A stretch of 42,345 nt of DNA, from contig CALJNE010000042.1 of the NCBI GenBank assembly GCA_937982115.1, positions 1 through 42,345 on the forward strand, in the 5' to 3' direction. The notes below the pieces were generated by a model. The model saw only the letters and a list, made by a program, of their open reading frames with translations, was not told the origin of the DNA and searched no databases. Positions 28,324 through 37,975 of the stretch are shown one piece after another. The translations under genes were made by a program, and so were the position numbers. Source of the DNA: an uncultured Bacteroidales bacterium (lineage in GTDB: Bacteria > Bacteroidota > Bacteroidia > Bacteroidales > ML635J-15). How positions within the stretch are numbered: position 1 is the first letter of the stretch; every line of letters begins with the position of its first letter.

Positions 28324-29588
28324 AAATATCACCAATACATATTGCTTTTACTTTTAATTTTATTTTCATTGCCACTCAATTGATGGCTCAACATAACGGA
28401 TCTCATTATTATATCCCCGAACAAATATATATCAATACTGACACAAATTATTTCCAGCATTTTGGAGCTAAAAACTCAATAAGTAAATTTTACGAAAAAA
28501 TAGAAAATTTATGCCTTTGCGGTGATGAAAAAGTAACAATCTTACATATTGGAGCATCACATGTTCAAGCTGGAGCATGGTCATGGGAGTTAAAGAAAAA
28601 ATTCGAAGAATTATGCCCTTTTTCCGAAGGAGCTCCGGGCTACGTTTTCCCATTTTCAATTGCAAATACTAATCATCCAATATTTTACCGCAGTGAATTT
28701 TCGGGGAAATGGGATTTTACAAGAATTACGGATAAAGAACTTAAACACACAACAGGATTAAGCGGAATAGCAGCTTTTACCCAGGATAGTATTGTAGAAC
28801 TGAAATTTTTCTTTAATAAAATTGCAGAAATTGAAAAACGTAAATTCAGCAGGATTAGAATTTTTTCAAATTTAAGCGATACTCTTTCTTATTCAATAAT
28901 AATTAATGGTAATACTGATTTGCAAAATATCACATTTGATACAATTACAGGCAGTATCATTGCTGATTTTAATACACTTCAAGATTCCATTTCTGTTTTG
29001 TTTTGTAAAAAAGACAGTACAAACACAGAGTTGATTTTTTACGGAATTTTAACAGAAAATCTCCAACCTTCTTTTAATTTCATTAGTATCGGCATAAATG
29101 GTGCCTCAACGTCATCATATCTAAAAGCTGAACTTTTTGAAAAACATCTTTCAGCCATAAATCCGGATCTGGTTATTTTTTCTATCGGTGTTAATGATGC
29201 CTCAGCTAAAGATTTTAATCGAAACAGATATTTTGCAAATTATCAAAACCTCATCAATAAAGTAAGAAAAATCAATCCCAACTGTGCTATAATTTTAACG
29301 ACAAATACCGATTTCTTCAATTCTCGTTCGGGCGTAAACAAAAACTACAATGAAGTTTATTCTGTGATGAAAGAACTCGCAGAAAAAAATGATTGTGTTG
29401 TGTGGAATCTTTTTAGCGTTATGGGGGGAGAAAAATCTATTTTATTATGGAAAAACGACAACCTTGCAACAAAAGATAAAATTCACTTTAGCTCCGAAGG
29501 ATACAGGATTATTGCAAGATTGATATTCAATGCTTTTTTGGAAGATTTTGTGGTTTATTTGAATAATAAGGGAAATGATAAATTTTAG
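28320..29588 (+). CDS. Secreted SGNH hydrolase-family protein
   Basis: A 422-residue protein with a signal peptide ending near residue 23 (TQLMAQ). SGNH block I is ILHIGASHVQAG (nucleophile S80, GAS instead of GDS), block III is the canonical SIGVND, and block V is KDKIHFSSEG (D386, H389). It starts at GTG, overlapping the previous stop by four bases (GTGA), and overlaps the MBOAT start by 14 bases. Together with the preceding SGNH protein it makes a non-identical pair, one anchored and one soluble, suggesting donor and acceptor or transferase and esterase roles. Substrate is unknown. Confidence 0.85.
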   Translation: MKISPIHIAFTFNFIFIATQLMAQHNGSHYYIPEQIYINTDTNYFQHFGAKNSISKFYEKIENLCLCGDEKVTILHIGASHVQAGAWSWELKKKFEELCPFSEGAPGYVFPFSIANTNHPIFYRSEFSGKWDFTRITDKELKHTTGLSGIAAFTQDSIVELKFFFNKIAEIEKRKFSRIRIFSNLSDTLSYSIIINGNTDLQNITFDTITGSIIADFNTLQDSISVLFCKKDSTNTELIFYGILTENLQPSFNFISIGINGASTSSYLKAELFEKHLSAINPDLVIFSIGVNDASAKDFNRNRYFANYQNLINKVRKINPNCAIILTTNTDFFNSRSGVNKNYNEVYSVMKELAEKNDCVVWNLFSVMGGEKSILLWKNDNLATKDKIHFSSEGYRIIARLIFNAFLEDFVVYLNNKGNDKF

Positions 29589-31242
29589 TGAAATAATCAA
29601 AAATATTTTTTCGTACAGTGAAACTTCTCCCCTGCTGTTCACTAAGTTTTTTTATTGGGCATTTTTTGCTGTAGTTCTTTTAGGATACACATTTTTAGCA
29701 AACAAAAGGGTATCCAGATCTCTGTATTTAATGCTCGTTAGTTTATTTTTCTATTACAAGTCCAGCGGATTCTTTTTCATTTTACTTATTTTCAGCACCG
29801 TAGTTGATTTTTATATCGGAAAATGGATTTATAACACCGAAAAGTCCGGAAAACGTAAGTTTCTGCTTTTTCTGAGCATGTTCATAAATCTTTTTCTATT
29901 GTCATATTTTAAATACACTTATTTTTTCACATCCGCAATCAACGACTTATTAGGGACTAACCTGGTAGCCTACAATTATCTGGCAGAGTTTTCAAATTTG
30001 TTTATGGGAACAAGTTTTGATACTTCTAAAATCTTTCTGCCCGTAGGTATATCTTTTTTCACATTTCAAACAATGTCCTACACGCTGGATATCTACAGCC
30101 GAAAACTTGAACCTGTAGAGAACATTTTGGATTTTGGTTTTTATGTATCATTTTTCCCGCAACTTGTTGCCGGACCAATAGTTAGGGCATCGGAATTTAT
30201 CCCACAGATATACAAAAAGTTTTCACTAACAAGATATGAGTTCGGCTGGGCATTGTTCATGATTTTAAAAGGATTGATTAAAAAAATCATGATTGGGGAT
30301 TACATAGCGGTAAACTTTGTTGATAGAGTATTTGCTAATCCGAGCATGTACACAGGTTTTGAGAGTATGATGGCAATGATTGGTTATTCGCTTCAGGTTT
30401 ACGTTGACTTTTCGGGTTATACAGATATGGCTATCGGTGTTGCTTTGCTAATGGGATTTAAACTGCCAAAAAACTTTGACTCCCCATATAAAGCACGAAA
30501 TTGTGCCGAATTCTGGAAACGTTGGCATATATCACTCTCTACCTGGTTGAAAGATTATCTTTATATACCTCTCGGAGGTAACCGAACTGCAACAAAAGGA
30601 ACCTGGATTAATTTCGGACTGATAATACTTATTTTTATTCTTCTTGCCGCAAATACATTAGCAACAATTTCACTTATTGCTTTCGGAATTATTATTTATT
30701 TAATTTATAAATTTAGCGAGAAAGCAAAAAAAGGAATTGTTACAAACATAAATACCATGATCACCATGTTACTTGGAGGATTATGGCATGGGTCAAGCTG
30801 GAATTTCTTAATTTGGGGAGGATTGAACGGAATTGGAATTTTAGTGTATAAGTACTGGAGAAAAATTAGCCCCTGGGAACAAAAAAACGGAAGATTGGCA
30901 ACCATTTGGAAGATAGCTCTTACTTTTAGCTTTATTACCTTTACAAGAGTATTTTTCAGAGCTCCGGATTATCCAATAGCGTCAACAATGCTTCATAGAA
31001 TATGGAATAATTTTCATCCGGAATTAATTCCAAAAATTATGGCCGGATACTACAAAGTATGGTTAATTATGCTTTTTGGTTTTATCACACATTGGTTAAG
31101 TTATAATTTCAAAGATAAATGGATGGAAAAATTCATTGCTTTACCACATTGGCAACAAGCATTTATTTCGGCAATTGTTGTTTTCATTGTTTATCAAAGC
31201 ATCTGTGCCGATATGCAACCATTTATTTATTTTCAATTTTAA
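29575..31242 (+). CDS. MBOAT family O-acyltransferase (AlgI/PatA/DltB type)
   Basis: A 555-residue polytopic membrane protein. It shows the MBOAT signatures: LPVGISFFTFQTMSYTLD (155-172), FFPQLVAGPIVR, YVDFSGYTDMAIG (276-288), FWKRWHISLSTWLKDY (313-328, H318) with YIPLGGNR, and GGLWHGSSWNF (401-411, catalytic H405). Relatives move acyl groups, usually acetyl, across the inner membrane to periplasmic glycans (alginate, peptidoglycan) or D-Ala to teichoic acids. Between GGNR and LWHG there are about 65 residues, more than the roughly 20-25 usual, with hydrophobic stretches that may add one or two membrane spans. It is the last gene of the operon. Confidence 0.92.
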   Translation: MINFSEIIKNIFSYSETSPLLFTKFFYWAFFAVVLLGYTFLANKRVSRSLYLMLVSLFFYYKSSGFFFILLIFSTVVDFYIGKWIYNTEKSGKRKFLLFLSMFINLFLLSYFKYTYFFTSAINDLLGTNLVAYNYLAEFSNLFMGTSFDTSKIFLPVGISFFTFQTMSYTLDIYSRKLEPVENILDFGFYVSFFPQLVAGPIVRASEFIPQIYKKFSLTRYEFGWALFMILKGLIKKIMIGDYIAVNFVDRVFANPSMYTGFESMMAMIGYSLQVYVDFSGYTDMAIGVALLMGFKLPKNFDSPYKARNCAEFWKRWHISLSTWLKDYLYIPLGGNRTATKGTWINFGLIILIFILLAANTLATISLIAFGIIIYLIYKFSEKAKKGIVTNINTMITMLLGGLWHGSSWNFLIWGGLNGIGILVYKYWRKISPWEQKNGRLATIWKIALTFSFITFTRVFFRAPDYPIASTMLHRIWNNFHPELIPKIMAGYYKVWLIMLFGFITHWLSYNFKDKWMEKFIALPHWQQAFISAIVVFIVYQSICADMQPFIYFQF

Positions 31243-31260
31243 TTCTTTTGGCATTTTAGT

Positions 31261-31291
31261 TTTCATAATTAAATTTTTCTGAATATATTTG
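31261..31291 (+). promoter_or_regulatory. Promoter of dxs
   Basis: TTTC (31261-31264), 19 bp, TATATTTG (31284-31291): the -7 box is exact and the -33 box has one mismatch. The dxs ATG is five bases further on, so the transcript would be leaderless or nearly so. Confidence 0.65.
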
Positions 31292-31296
31292 CTTTT

Positions 31297-33207
31297 ATGT
31301 TCGATTCTGCAAAATACAAATACTTGAAGGACATAAATGGTCCTGAAGACCTAAGAAAATCTGACATAAAAGATTTACCTGCCATTTGTCAGGACTTAAG
31401 GTGTTTTATTATTGAGTCCGCATCTACAAATCCCGGACATTTTGGAGCAAGTCTCGGAGTTGTGGAACTTACTGTTGCTTTACATTATACATTCAACACT
31501 CCTCACGACAGAATAGTTTGGGATGTCGGACATCAAGCTTACGGACATAAAATACTTACCGGCAGACGCGATGTATTTCATACAAACCGAAAATATAAAG
31601 GCATAAGCGGATTCCCAAATCCAAAAGAAAGCGAATACGACAGTTTTGGCGTTGGACATTCATCAACAAGTATTTCTGCTGCTCTTGGAATTGCAAAAGC
31701 CTCTGCTCTTTTAGGTATAAAAAGAAACACTATCGCAGTAATTGGCGACGGATCTTTAAGCGGAGGTATGGCATTCGAAGCCCTGAATAACCTGGCTGCC
31801 TCTAATACTAATGTACTTATTGTTCTTAACGACAATAAAATAGCAATAGATTCTAATACTGGAGCTTTAAAAGAATATTTAACCGATATTGCAACATCAA
31901 AAACTTATAATAAGGTTAAGGACGATGTCTGGAATTTTTTGGGAAGAATAAACAGATTTGGGCCAAGCCTGCAAAGTTTTACTCAAAAAATTGACAATGC
32001 AATTAAATCTATTGTCATGCGAAACTCTAATCTTTTCGAATCGCTTGGCATAAGATATTTTGGACCTGTTGATGGTCATGATGTTGTTTTACTTGCTCGA
32101 CTTTTCGAAGATTTAAAAGATATTCCCGGCCCTAAACTTCTACATGTAATTACAAAAAAAGGAAAAGGATTTGTGCAGGCAGAGAAAAACCAAACACTCT
32201 GGCATGCTGCACCTGGAAAATTCGATATACAAACCGGTAAAATACTTGATGCTGACTGTTCGGAAAATGAACCACAAAAATTTCAGGATATCTTTGGGGA
32301 TGCTATTGTAGAACTTGCCAAAACTAACGAAAAAATTGTTGCCATTACTCCGGCAATGCTTACAGGCAGTAGTCTAAACAAAATGATGGAAACATTTCCC
32401 GAACGAACTTTCGACGTAGGAATTGCAGAACAACATGCTGTTACTTTTGCAGCAGGACTTGCCATCGAAGGAATGATTCCGTTTTGCAATATCTACAGCA
32501 GTTTTTCTCAAAGAGCTTACGACCAGATTATTCATGATGTTGCACTTCAGAACTTGCACGTAATTTTCTGCCTCGACAGAGCCGGTCTTGTTGGTCAAGA
32601 TGGAGCTACACATCATGGAGCCTTCGATATCTCGTTTTTAAGGTGTATTCCAAATTTAGTAATTGCAGCTCCCAGAGACGAATTTCAGCTCCGCGACCTT
32701 TTGTACACTGCCCAACTCGAAAAATATAAATTTCCTTTTGTAATTAGATATCCAAGAGGTAAATCTACATCTCCTAAAAGCAAAATAGAATTTCACGAAA
32801 TCCAAATAGGTAAAGGCAAAATTATTTTCGAAGGTAACGATATTGCAATAATTTCAATTGGAACCGCAGGAAATATTGCATATAAAGCTGTAAGAAATTT
32901 AAAAAATGAAGGAATAAATATTTCTCTCTATGATATGATTTTTGCTAAACCTTTAGACACTGAATTGCTGGATAAAATTTTCGAAAAACATAAATTAGTA
33001 ATAACTATCGAAGACAACGTAATTTCGGGAGGATTCGGATCAGCAGTTTTAGAATATAAATCTGATAAAAACTATGCTGCAAACCTGATTAGACTTGGCA
33101 TTCCGGACAGGTTTATTGAACACGGTACTCAAGATGAACTGATTAAAGAATGCGGATTTGATGAAAGTTCTTTACAAGAACTTGTTAAAAAAAATATAAA
33201 ATGTTGA
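31297..33207 (+). CDS. dxs: 1-deoxy-D-xylulose-5-phosphate synthase
   Basis: A 636-residue thiamine-diphosphate enzyme that joins pyruvate and glyceraldehyde-3-phosphate, the first step of the MEP isoprenoid pathway. The cofactor motif GDGSLSGG starts at residue 150 and its partner VLNDNKIAI follows; the catalytic glutamate is E378 in VGIAEQHAV; the substrate-region segment GLVGQDGATHHG is present. Length and domains are normal. It has its own promoter 54 bp after the MBOAT gene. Isoprenoid precursors also feed undecaprenyl phosphate and quinones. Confidence 0.97.
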   Translation: MFDSAKYKYLKDINGPEDLRKSDIKDLPAICQDLRCFIIESASTNPGHFGASLGVVELTVALHYTFNTPHDRIVWDVGHQAYGHKILTGRRDVFHTNRKYKGISGFPNPKESEYDSFGVGHSSTSISAALGIAKASALLGIKRNTIAVIGDGSLSGGMAFEALNNLAASNTNVLIVLNDNKIAIDSNTGALKEYLTDIATSKTYNKVKDDVWNFLGRINRFGPSLQSFTQKIDNAIKSIVMRNSNLFESLGIRYFGPVDGHDVVLLARLFEDLKDIPGPKLLHVITKKGKGFVQAEKNQTLWHAAPGKFDIQTGKILDADCSENEPQKFQDIFGDAIVELAKTNEKIVAITPAMLTGSSLNKMMETFPERTFDVGIAEQHAVTFAAGLAIEGMIPFCNIYSSFSQRAYDQIIHDVALQNLHVIFCLDRAGLVGQDGATHHGAFDISFLRCIPNLVIAAPRDEFQLRDLLYTAQLEKYKFPFVIRYPRGKSTSPKSKIEFHEIQIGKGKIIFEGNDIAIISIGTAGNIAYKAVRNLKNEGINISLYDMIFAKPLDTELLDKIFEKHKLVITIEDNVISGGFGSAVLEYKSDKNYAANLIRLGIPDRFIEHGTQDELIKECGFDESSLQELVKKNIKC

Positions 33208-33259
33208 TAAAATGTTAATAAAAAATAATATCTTTACAACCAAAATCAAAATCACTAAC

Positions 33260-35917
33260 ATGAAAAAGCTATTTTGTTTTTTTATATTGATGTTTGGAGC
33301 AACTCTGATTTTTGCACAAGAGATAAATCCTGATCGTACTTTTGTAAATCATTTTTATGATGCAGAAGCATACATGTATGAAAAAAACTTTGATGCTGCA
33401 TTGGAATTATTGCTGAAGTTAGAAGAAATGGATCCCAAAAATCCAAATATATGGTATAAAATAGGCTACTGCTACCTCAACACCAGATTATACAAAAAGA
33501 AAGCACAGGTTTATTTGGAAAAAGCCGTAGATTATGCAAATCCGAATTATAAATCAGACAACCATCGCGAAACTACAACGCCATTGGAATCATACTTATA
33601 CCTTGCTATTGCATATAGAGTAAATTACCAGTTCGATCTCAGTCTCGAAGCTCTCGACATGTTAAGACGTAAACTTAATCCCGCTAAAAAAGAAGATCAG
33701 GAGTTATTGAAGTTAATTGAAAGAGAAGAATTTATTACTAAAAATGCAATTTATTTTTACAATAACCCTGTTGAAGCTTATCTGAAAAATTTAGGTCCTG
33801 AAATAAATTCACCTTATGCCGATCACTCGCCGGTAATAGATTTCAACGAAAAAGTTTTGATTTATACATCTAAAAGACCTCGTGATGGTCAAGCTCCTCA
33901 AAATCAGGACGAAGATATTTTTATAAGCAAAAGCAATAATTACAAATGGCAAAAACCTCAAAGACTTGATGCTCCGGTAAATACAAAAGAACATAATGAG
34001 GCCTCTATCGGTCTTTCGCTTGATGGAAAACAATTGTTCTTCTATCGCTCGGCTTATAATTTTGCAGGAAATGTATATGTTACAGAATCAGAAGACGGAT
34101 ATAATTGGAGCGAACCAAAATTATTACGAGAAGACGTAAATACAAAATATCGCGAAACTCACGCAACAATAACTCCCGATGGCAATGCTATATTCTTCAC
34201 CAGCGACCGTAAAGGAGGTTTTGGCGGTACCGATATATATGTAATGCGAAAACTTCCAAACGGAAAATGGAGCCGCCCTCAATTATTACCAGAGCAAGTT
34301 AATACCCCATACGACGAAGAATCTCCATTTGTTCATCCCGACGGAATCACCTTGTTTTTCTCCTCTAAAGGACATAACACAATGGGAGGCTATGATGTAT
34401 TCTACACTAAAATGAACAGAGACGGAAGTTTTACCGAACCTGTTAACCTTGGATACCCTATCAATACTCCCGATGATGACGTTTCTTATGTAATGAACAT
34501 GGATGGACGAAGAGGTTATATTGCAACTGTTAAAGATGACAGTTTCGGAGACCTCGACATTTACGAAATTATTCAATCCGGAATTTATGACAATAACTTA
34601 ATCGTTTACGACGGCATTGTTTCCGATATCAATAATAATATCCCTTCAGACCTTATTGTAGCTGTTAGAGATGTTAAAACCGAAGAATATGTTGGAATTT
34701 ACAGACCAAATAAAAGAGACGGAAAATATTTGATTGTATTACTCCCCGATAACTCTTATGAAATCTCTTATGAAGCTTCCGGATTTTTAATCCATTCTAT
34801 AGAATATACTCCTACTCGCGATGATGTAAAAAAATTCTCAACTTCATTTTTACCAATAGAACTTGACCCCGTTCTGCTACAGGCTTATTTGATGCACGAC
34901 TTTGTTTATTTTAACGAAGGCGACATGGAACTCGATAGCGAAGCTATCTCAATTTTAAATAAAGTGATTCAAAAGTCTAATGAATGGAAAGGAGAATCTC
35001 CTGCCGGACTTATCATAAATATTAACCTCCCCATAGTTGGAGCTGATCCTATAAAAGATAACAAAAGATCGAGTGCTATTATTTCGTATCTGACTTCTAA
35101 AGGAATTGACAAATCCAAAATTTATCTTAATGGTTCTTATCCGCAAGGATATAATGATGTTTATGGTCTAGACATTCGTGAACGTAAACAACTTATTGCT
35201 TCTAACCTCCCTGTAGAAGAAGAAAGTGTTACTAAAGAAAAGAAAACTATTACAATTGAAAACATTTTATTCGACTTTGACAAATACAACATTAAGACGC
35301 AATACATTCCAAATCTCGAAATTCTTGCTAATTTCTTGATTGATAATCCAAATGCTCAGATCGAAATCGAAGGACATACCGATATTCTTGGTTCGAATGA
35401 ATACAACTATTTACTCTCTTATCGAAGAGCAAAAGCTGTTAAAGACTTCCTGGTCAACAAAGGTGCTAAACCAGAAAATATTATTACAACAAAATACGGA
35501 AAAGACAGACCTATTGCTGCCAACACAACACTTGACGGTAGAGACAATCCTGCCGGTAGAAGACTTAACAGACGTGCAGAATTTAAAGTTTTAAATCAAG
35601 GATACGAAAGTCTGTTAGTGGTTAAACCTTTAACTCCTGATCAAAGTCTGGCATTGGCTGATAATCTTAGCGGTACTAATGTTGTAGTTGATCCAAGTAA
35701 AAAATACACTATTCAGATTTTCGCTCTTAAAAATCCAAAACCAATCGAATATTTTGCTGACCTCGTAGGTGTTAAAATGCACGTAAGCGAAGACGGTTGG
35801 TATAGATATTATGTCGGAGAATTTAATTCCTACAAAGAGGCAAAAGACGCTCTGGAAAATCTGAAAAAACAAGGATATAACCCGTTTATCAGAAAATTAA
35901 ACTTCTTTGAAAAATAA
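33260..35917 (+). CDS. PorE-like periplasmic protein: TPR, PD40 propeller, two OmpA-like domains, SPOR
   Basis: An 885-residue secreted protein with a signal peptide (cleavage near residue 20, LIFAQ). Domains in order: TPR-like helices (about 25-165); a PD40/WD40-like propeller (about 185-440) with repeats such as GGFGGTDIYVM; a carboxypeptidase-regulatory-like beta domain (447-530); a degenerate OmpA-like domain (546-625); a canonical OmpA peptidoglycan-binding domain (664-780, with IEIEGHTDILGSNEYN and RLNRRAEF); and a C-terminal SPOR domain (813-881). The first four types match PorE, which links the type IX machinery to peptidoglycan, but no lipobox Cys is present and SPOR is extra. The ATG at 33260 starts the signal peptide; the frame is open from 33212. 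Confidence 0.85.
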   Translation: MKKLFCFFILMFGATLIFAQEINPDRTFVNHFYDAEAYMYEKNFDAALELLLKLEEMDPKNPNIWYKIGYCYLNTRLYKKKAQVYLEKAVDYANPNYKSDNHRETTTPLESYLYLAIAYRVNYQFDLSLEALDMLRRKLNPAKKEDQELLKLIEREEFITKNAIYFYNNPVEAYLKNLGPEINSPYADHSPVIDFNEKVLIYTSKRPRDGQAPQNQDEDIFISKSNNYKWQKPQRLDAPVNTKEHNEASIGLSLDGKQLFFYRSAYNFAGNVYVTESEDGYNWSEPKLLREDVNTKYRETHATITPDGNAIFFTSDRKGGFGGTDIYVMRKLPNGKWSRPQLLPEQVNTPYDEESPFVHPDGITLFFSSKGHNTMGGYDVFYTKMNRDGSFTEPVNLGYPINTPDDDVSYVMNMDGRRGYIATVKDDSFGDLDIYEIIQSGIYDNNLIVYDGIVSDINNNIPSDLIVAVRDVKTEEYVGIYRPNKRDGKYLIVLLPDNSYEISYEASGFLIHSIEYTPTRDDVKKFSTSFLPIELDPVLLQAYLMHDFVYFNEGDMELDSEAISILNKVIQKSNEWKGESPAGLIININLPIVGADPIKDNKRSSAIISYLTSKGIDKSKIYLNGSYPQGYNDVYGLDIRERKQLIASNLPVEEESVTKEKKTITIENILFDFDKYNIKTQYIPNLEILANFLIDNPNAQIEIEGHTDILGSNEYNYLLSYRRAKAVKDFLVNKGAKPENIITTKYGKDRPIAANTTLDGRDNPAGRRLNRRAEFKVLNQGYESLLVVKPLTPDQSLALADNLSGTNVVVDPSKKYTIQIFALKNPKPIEYFADLVGVKMHVSEDGWYRYYVGEFNSYKEAKDALENLKKQGYNPFIRKLNFFEK

Positions 35918-35933
35918 TGGCTATCATAAATTT

Positions 35934-35970
35934 AAAAGACCATCAAAAAAATAAGATGGTCTTTTTTTTT
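35934..35970. terminator. Terminator between the PorE-like gene and dnaG
   Basis: Arms 35934-35944 and 35955-35965 form a perfect 11-bp stem with a ten-base loop, followed by T to 35970 on the plus strand. It lies between convergent genes; on the minus strand the stem is followed by only four to five T, so it may work both ways with a stronger plus-strand effect. Confidence 0.85.
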
Positions 35971-37909
35971 ATAATATCACAATGTTCCCGTGTTTTGCTA
36001 GTTCATTGATAAGTTTCACCGTTTCGTTGATTTTTACTAATAGCTCCGATTTTTTTTCTGTATCGTGATTTTCAATTGCAGTTTTCAATTCAGACTGTAG
36101 TTTTTGTTGTAGTTCTCTAAGAATCTTGAGTTTATACAGTATAAAAAGAGATAACAATATTTCAACGAGATTTTTTTCTTCGGATACAGGCGTGGAATTA
36201 AATCTTTCCCAGATCTTACTTATTTTATATTTATCGGTAATAACATTAATAGCTGTTTTGGAGATTTCGGGATCAGGATGATTCACAAAATATGAAACCT
36301 GAATTTCTTCAGCTTTTTGATTTATTTCATCTATAATTTTAAAAATCTTCTCGTGAACAACATTTTTTAACTCAAGTTCATCATTTTTCAATTCATAGAT
36401 AATATAATCTGCTACTTTAACATCAATTTTTTCGTTATTATCGGTTCTAAATGTTACTATTTCATTCCCGTAAAGCAATAATATTCTAATGATAAGATTT
36501 TCCTGTTCTTCATAAGTAATTCCGGGAGCGTAAGATGGCAGTTTTGGAATCTTAGCGGCAATGGTTCGCTCCTTTATTTGCTGTAATTTATTCTGGTCAT
36601 TTATTATTTTACTTCTTATTTTTGCAACTTCTGAATATATTACAGATTCTTCTATTTCTAATCGCATTTCACATTCCTTGATATAGACAGTACGTTTAAT
36701 ATCATCGTCAATTACAGCAATACTTTTAACAATTTCTTTAATTAGATTTGATTTTTTTACCGGATCATTTTTGGCATCTTCTTTAAGGATAGAAATTTTA
36801 AATTCGATAAAATCTACCTCATTTTCGTTTATAAATTTTAAGGTTTCTGCAGCACCATGTTTTCTTGCATAAGAATCCGGATCTTCACCATCCGGAAACA
36901 ACACTACCCTCACGTTTAAACCCTCGGACAATAACATATCAATCCCACGCAAGGAGGCTTTAATCCCTGCAAAATCGCCATCGTAAAGTATAGTTACGTT
37001 TTCGGTGAACCTGTGTATCAATCTGATTTGATCCTCAGTAAGGGACGTCCCAGACGAAGCTACAACATTTTTTATTCCGCTCTGGTGTAACGATAAAACA
37101 TCAGTATATCCCTCTACAAGATAGCACTTTTCTAATTTTATGATTTCTTGTTTAGCCTGAAATAATCCGTATAAAACTTTTGACTTATTGTAAACTATTG
37201 ACTCCGGAGAATTAAGGTATTTCGCTACGGATTTATCCGAGCTCAAAGTTCTTCCGCCGAAACCAATCACTTTTCCCGTAAGGTTAAAGATGGGGAACAT
37301 AACCCTACCCGCAAAACGATCAATATTTTCCGTACTGCTTTTTACAATAGTAAGCCCTAATTTTTCGAGTTTATCGAGTTTATATCCTTTGGACAATGCA
37401 AGTTTAGTTAAATAATTCCTTTCCGATGGGCTATATCCAAGTTTGAATTCTTTGATAATTTTTTCTGTAAATCCCCTTTCTTTAAAATATGACAGCCCGA
37501 TAGTCTTTCCCTCATCGTGATTAAATAAAACATCAGCAAACTGATTTGCGGCAAATTCGTTTACGATAATCAGGCTTTCCTTCTCGTTAATAAGATTTTT
37601 TTCTTCGTCGCTAAGTTCTCTCTCTTCGATTGGGATTCCATACTTGGATGCAAGGTATTTAAGAGCCTCTACATAACTCATGTGCTCGTACTCCATGATA
37701 AAATTGATCGCATTTCCGGCTTTGCCACAACCAAAACATTTATAAATGCCCTTTGCTTCGCTTACAGTGAAAGAAGGTGTTTTTTCATTATGAAAAGGAC
37801 AAAGTCCAAGATGATTTGCCCCCTTACGCTTTAAAGAAACAAAATCCCCTATCACATCTACAATCTTTGCAGTTTCAATTATTCTGTCTATTGTTTCTTT
37901 ACTTATCAT
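35969..37909 (-). CDS. dnaG: DNA primase
   Basis: This enzyme makes RNA primers for replication. The 646-residue protein has the CHC2 zinc finger (C37, H40, C58, C61), the primase catalytic core with GFGGRTL, and the TOPRIM motifs LVEGYTDVLSL, YDGDFAGIKAS and FPDGEDPDSY. The C-terminal part is a long helical helicase-binding region with low similarity, as usual. It ends in the shared terminator and diverges from the HD gene. Confidence 0.96.
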   Translation of the reverse strand: MISKETIDRIIETAKIVDVIGDFVSLKRKGANHLGLCPFHNEKTPSFTVSEAKGIYKCFGCGKAGNAINFIMEYEHMSYVEALKYLASKYGIPIEERELSDEEKNLINEKESLIIVNEFAANQFADVLFNHDEGKTIGLSYFKERGFTEKIIKEFKLGYSPSERNYLTKLALSKGYKLDKLEKLGLTIVKSSTENIDRFAGRVMFPIFNLTGKVIGFGGRTLSSDKSVAKYLNSPESIVYNKSKVLYGLFQAKQEIIKLEKCYLVEGYTDVLSLHQSGIKNVVASSGTSLTEDQIRLIHRFTENVTILYDGDFAGIKASLRGIDMLLSEGLNVRVVLFPDGEDPDSYARKHGAAETLKFINENEVDFIEFKISILKEDAKNDPVKKSNLIKEIVKSIAVIDDDIKRTVYIKECEMRLEIEESVIYSEVAKIRSKIINDQNKLQQIKERTIAAKIPKLPSYAPGITYEEQENLIIRILLLYGNEIVTFRTDNNEKIDVKVADYIIYELKNDELELKNVVHEKIFKIIDEINQKAEEIQVSYFVNHPDPEISKTAINVITDKYKISKIWERFNSTPVSEEKNLVEILLSLFILYKLKILRELQQKLQSELKTAIENHDTEKKSELLVKINETVKLINELAKHGNIVIL

Positions 37910-37975
37910 CTTCTGTTTTTATTTTGGCTAAATTAGTTATTTTTAGGGCTATTTTGAAATTTAATTATTAACAAA

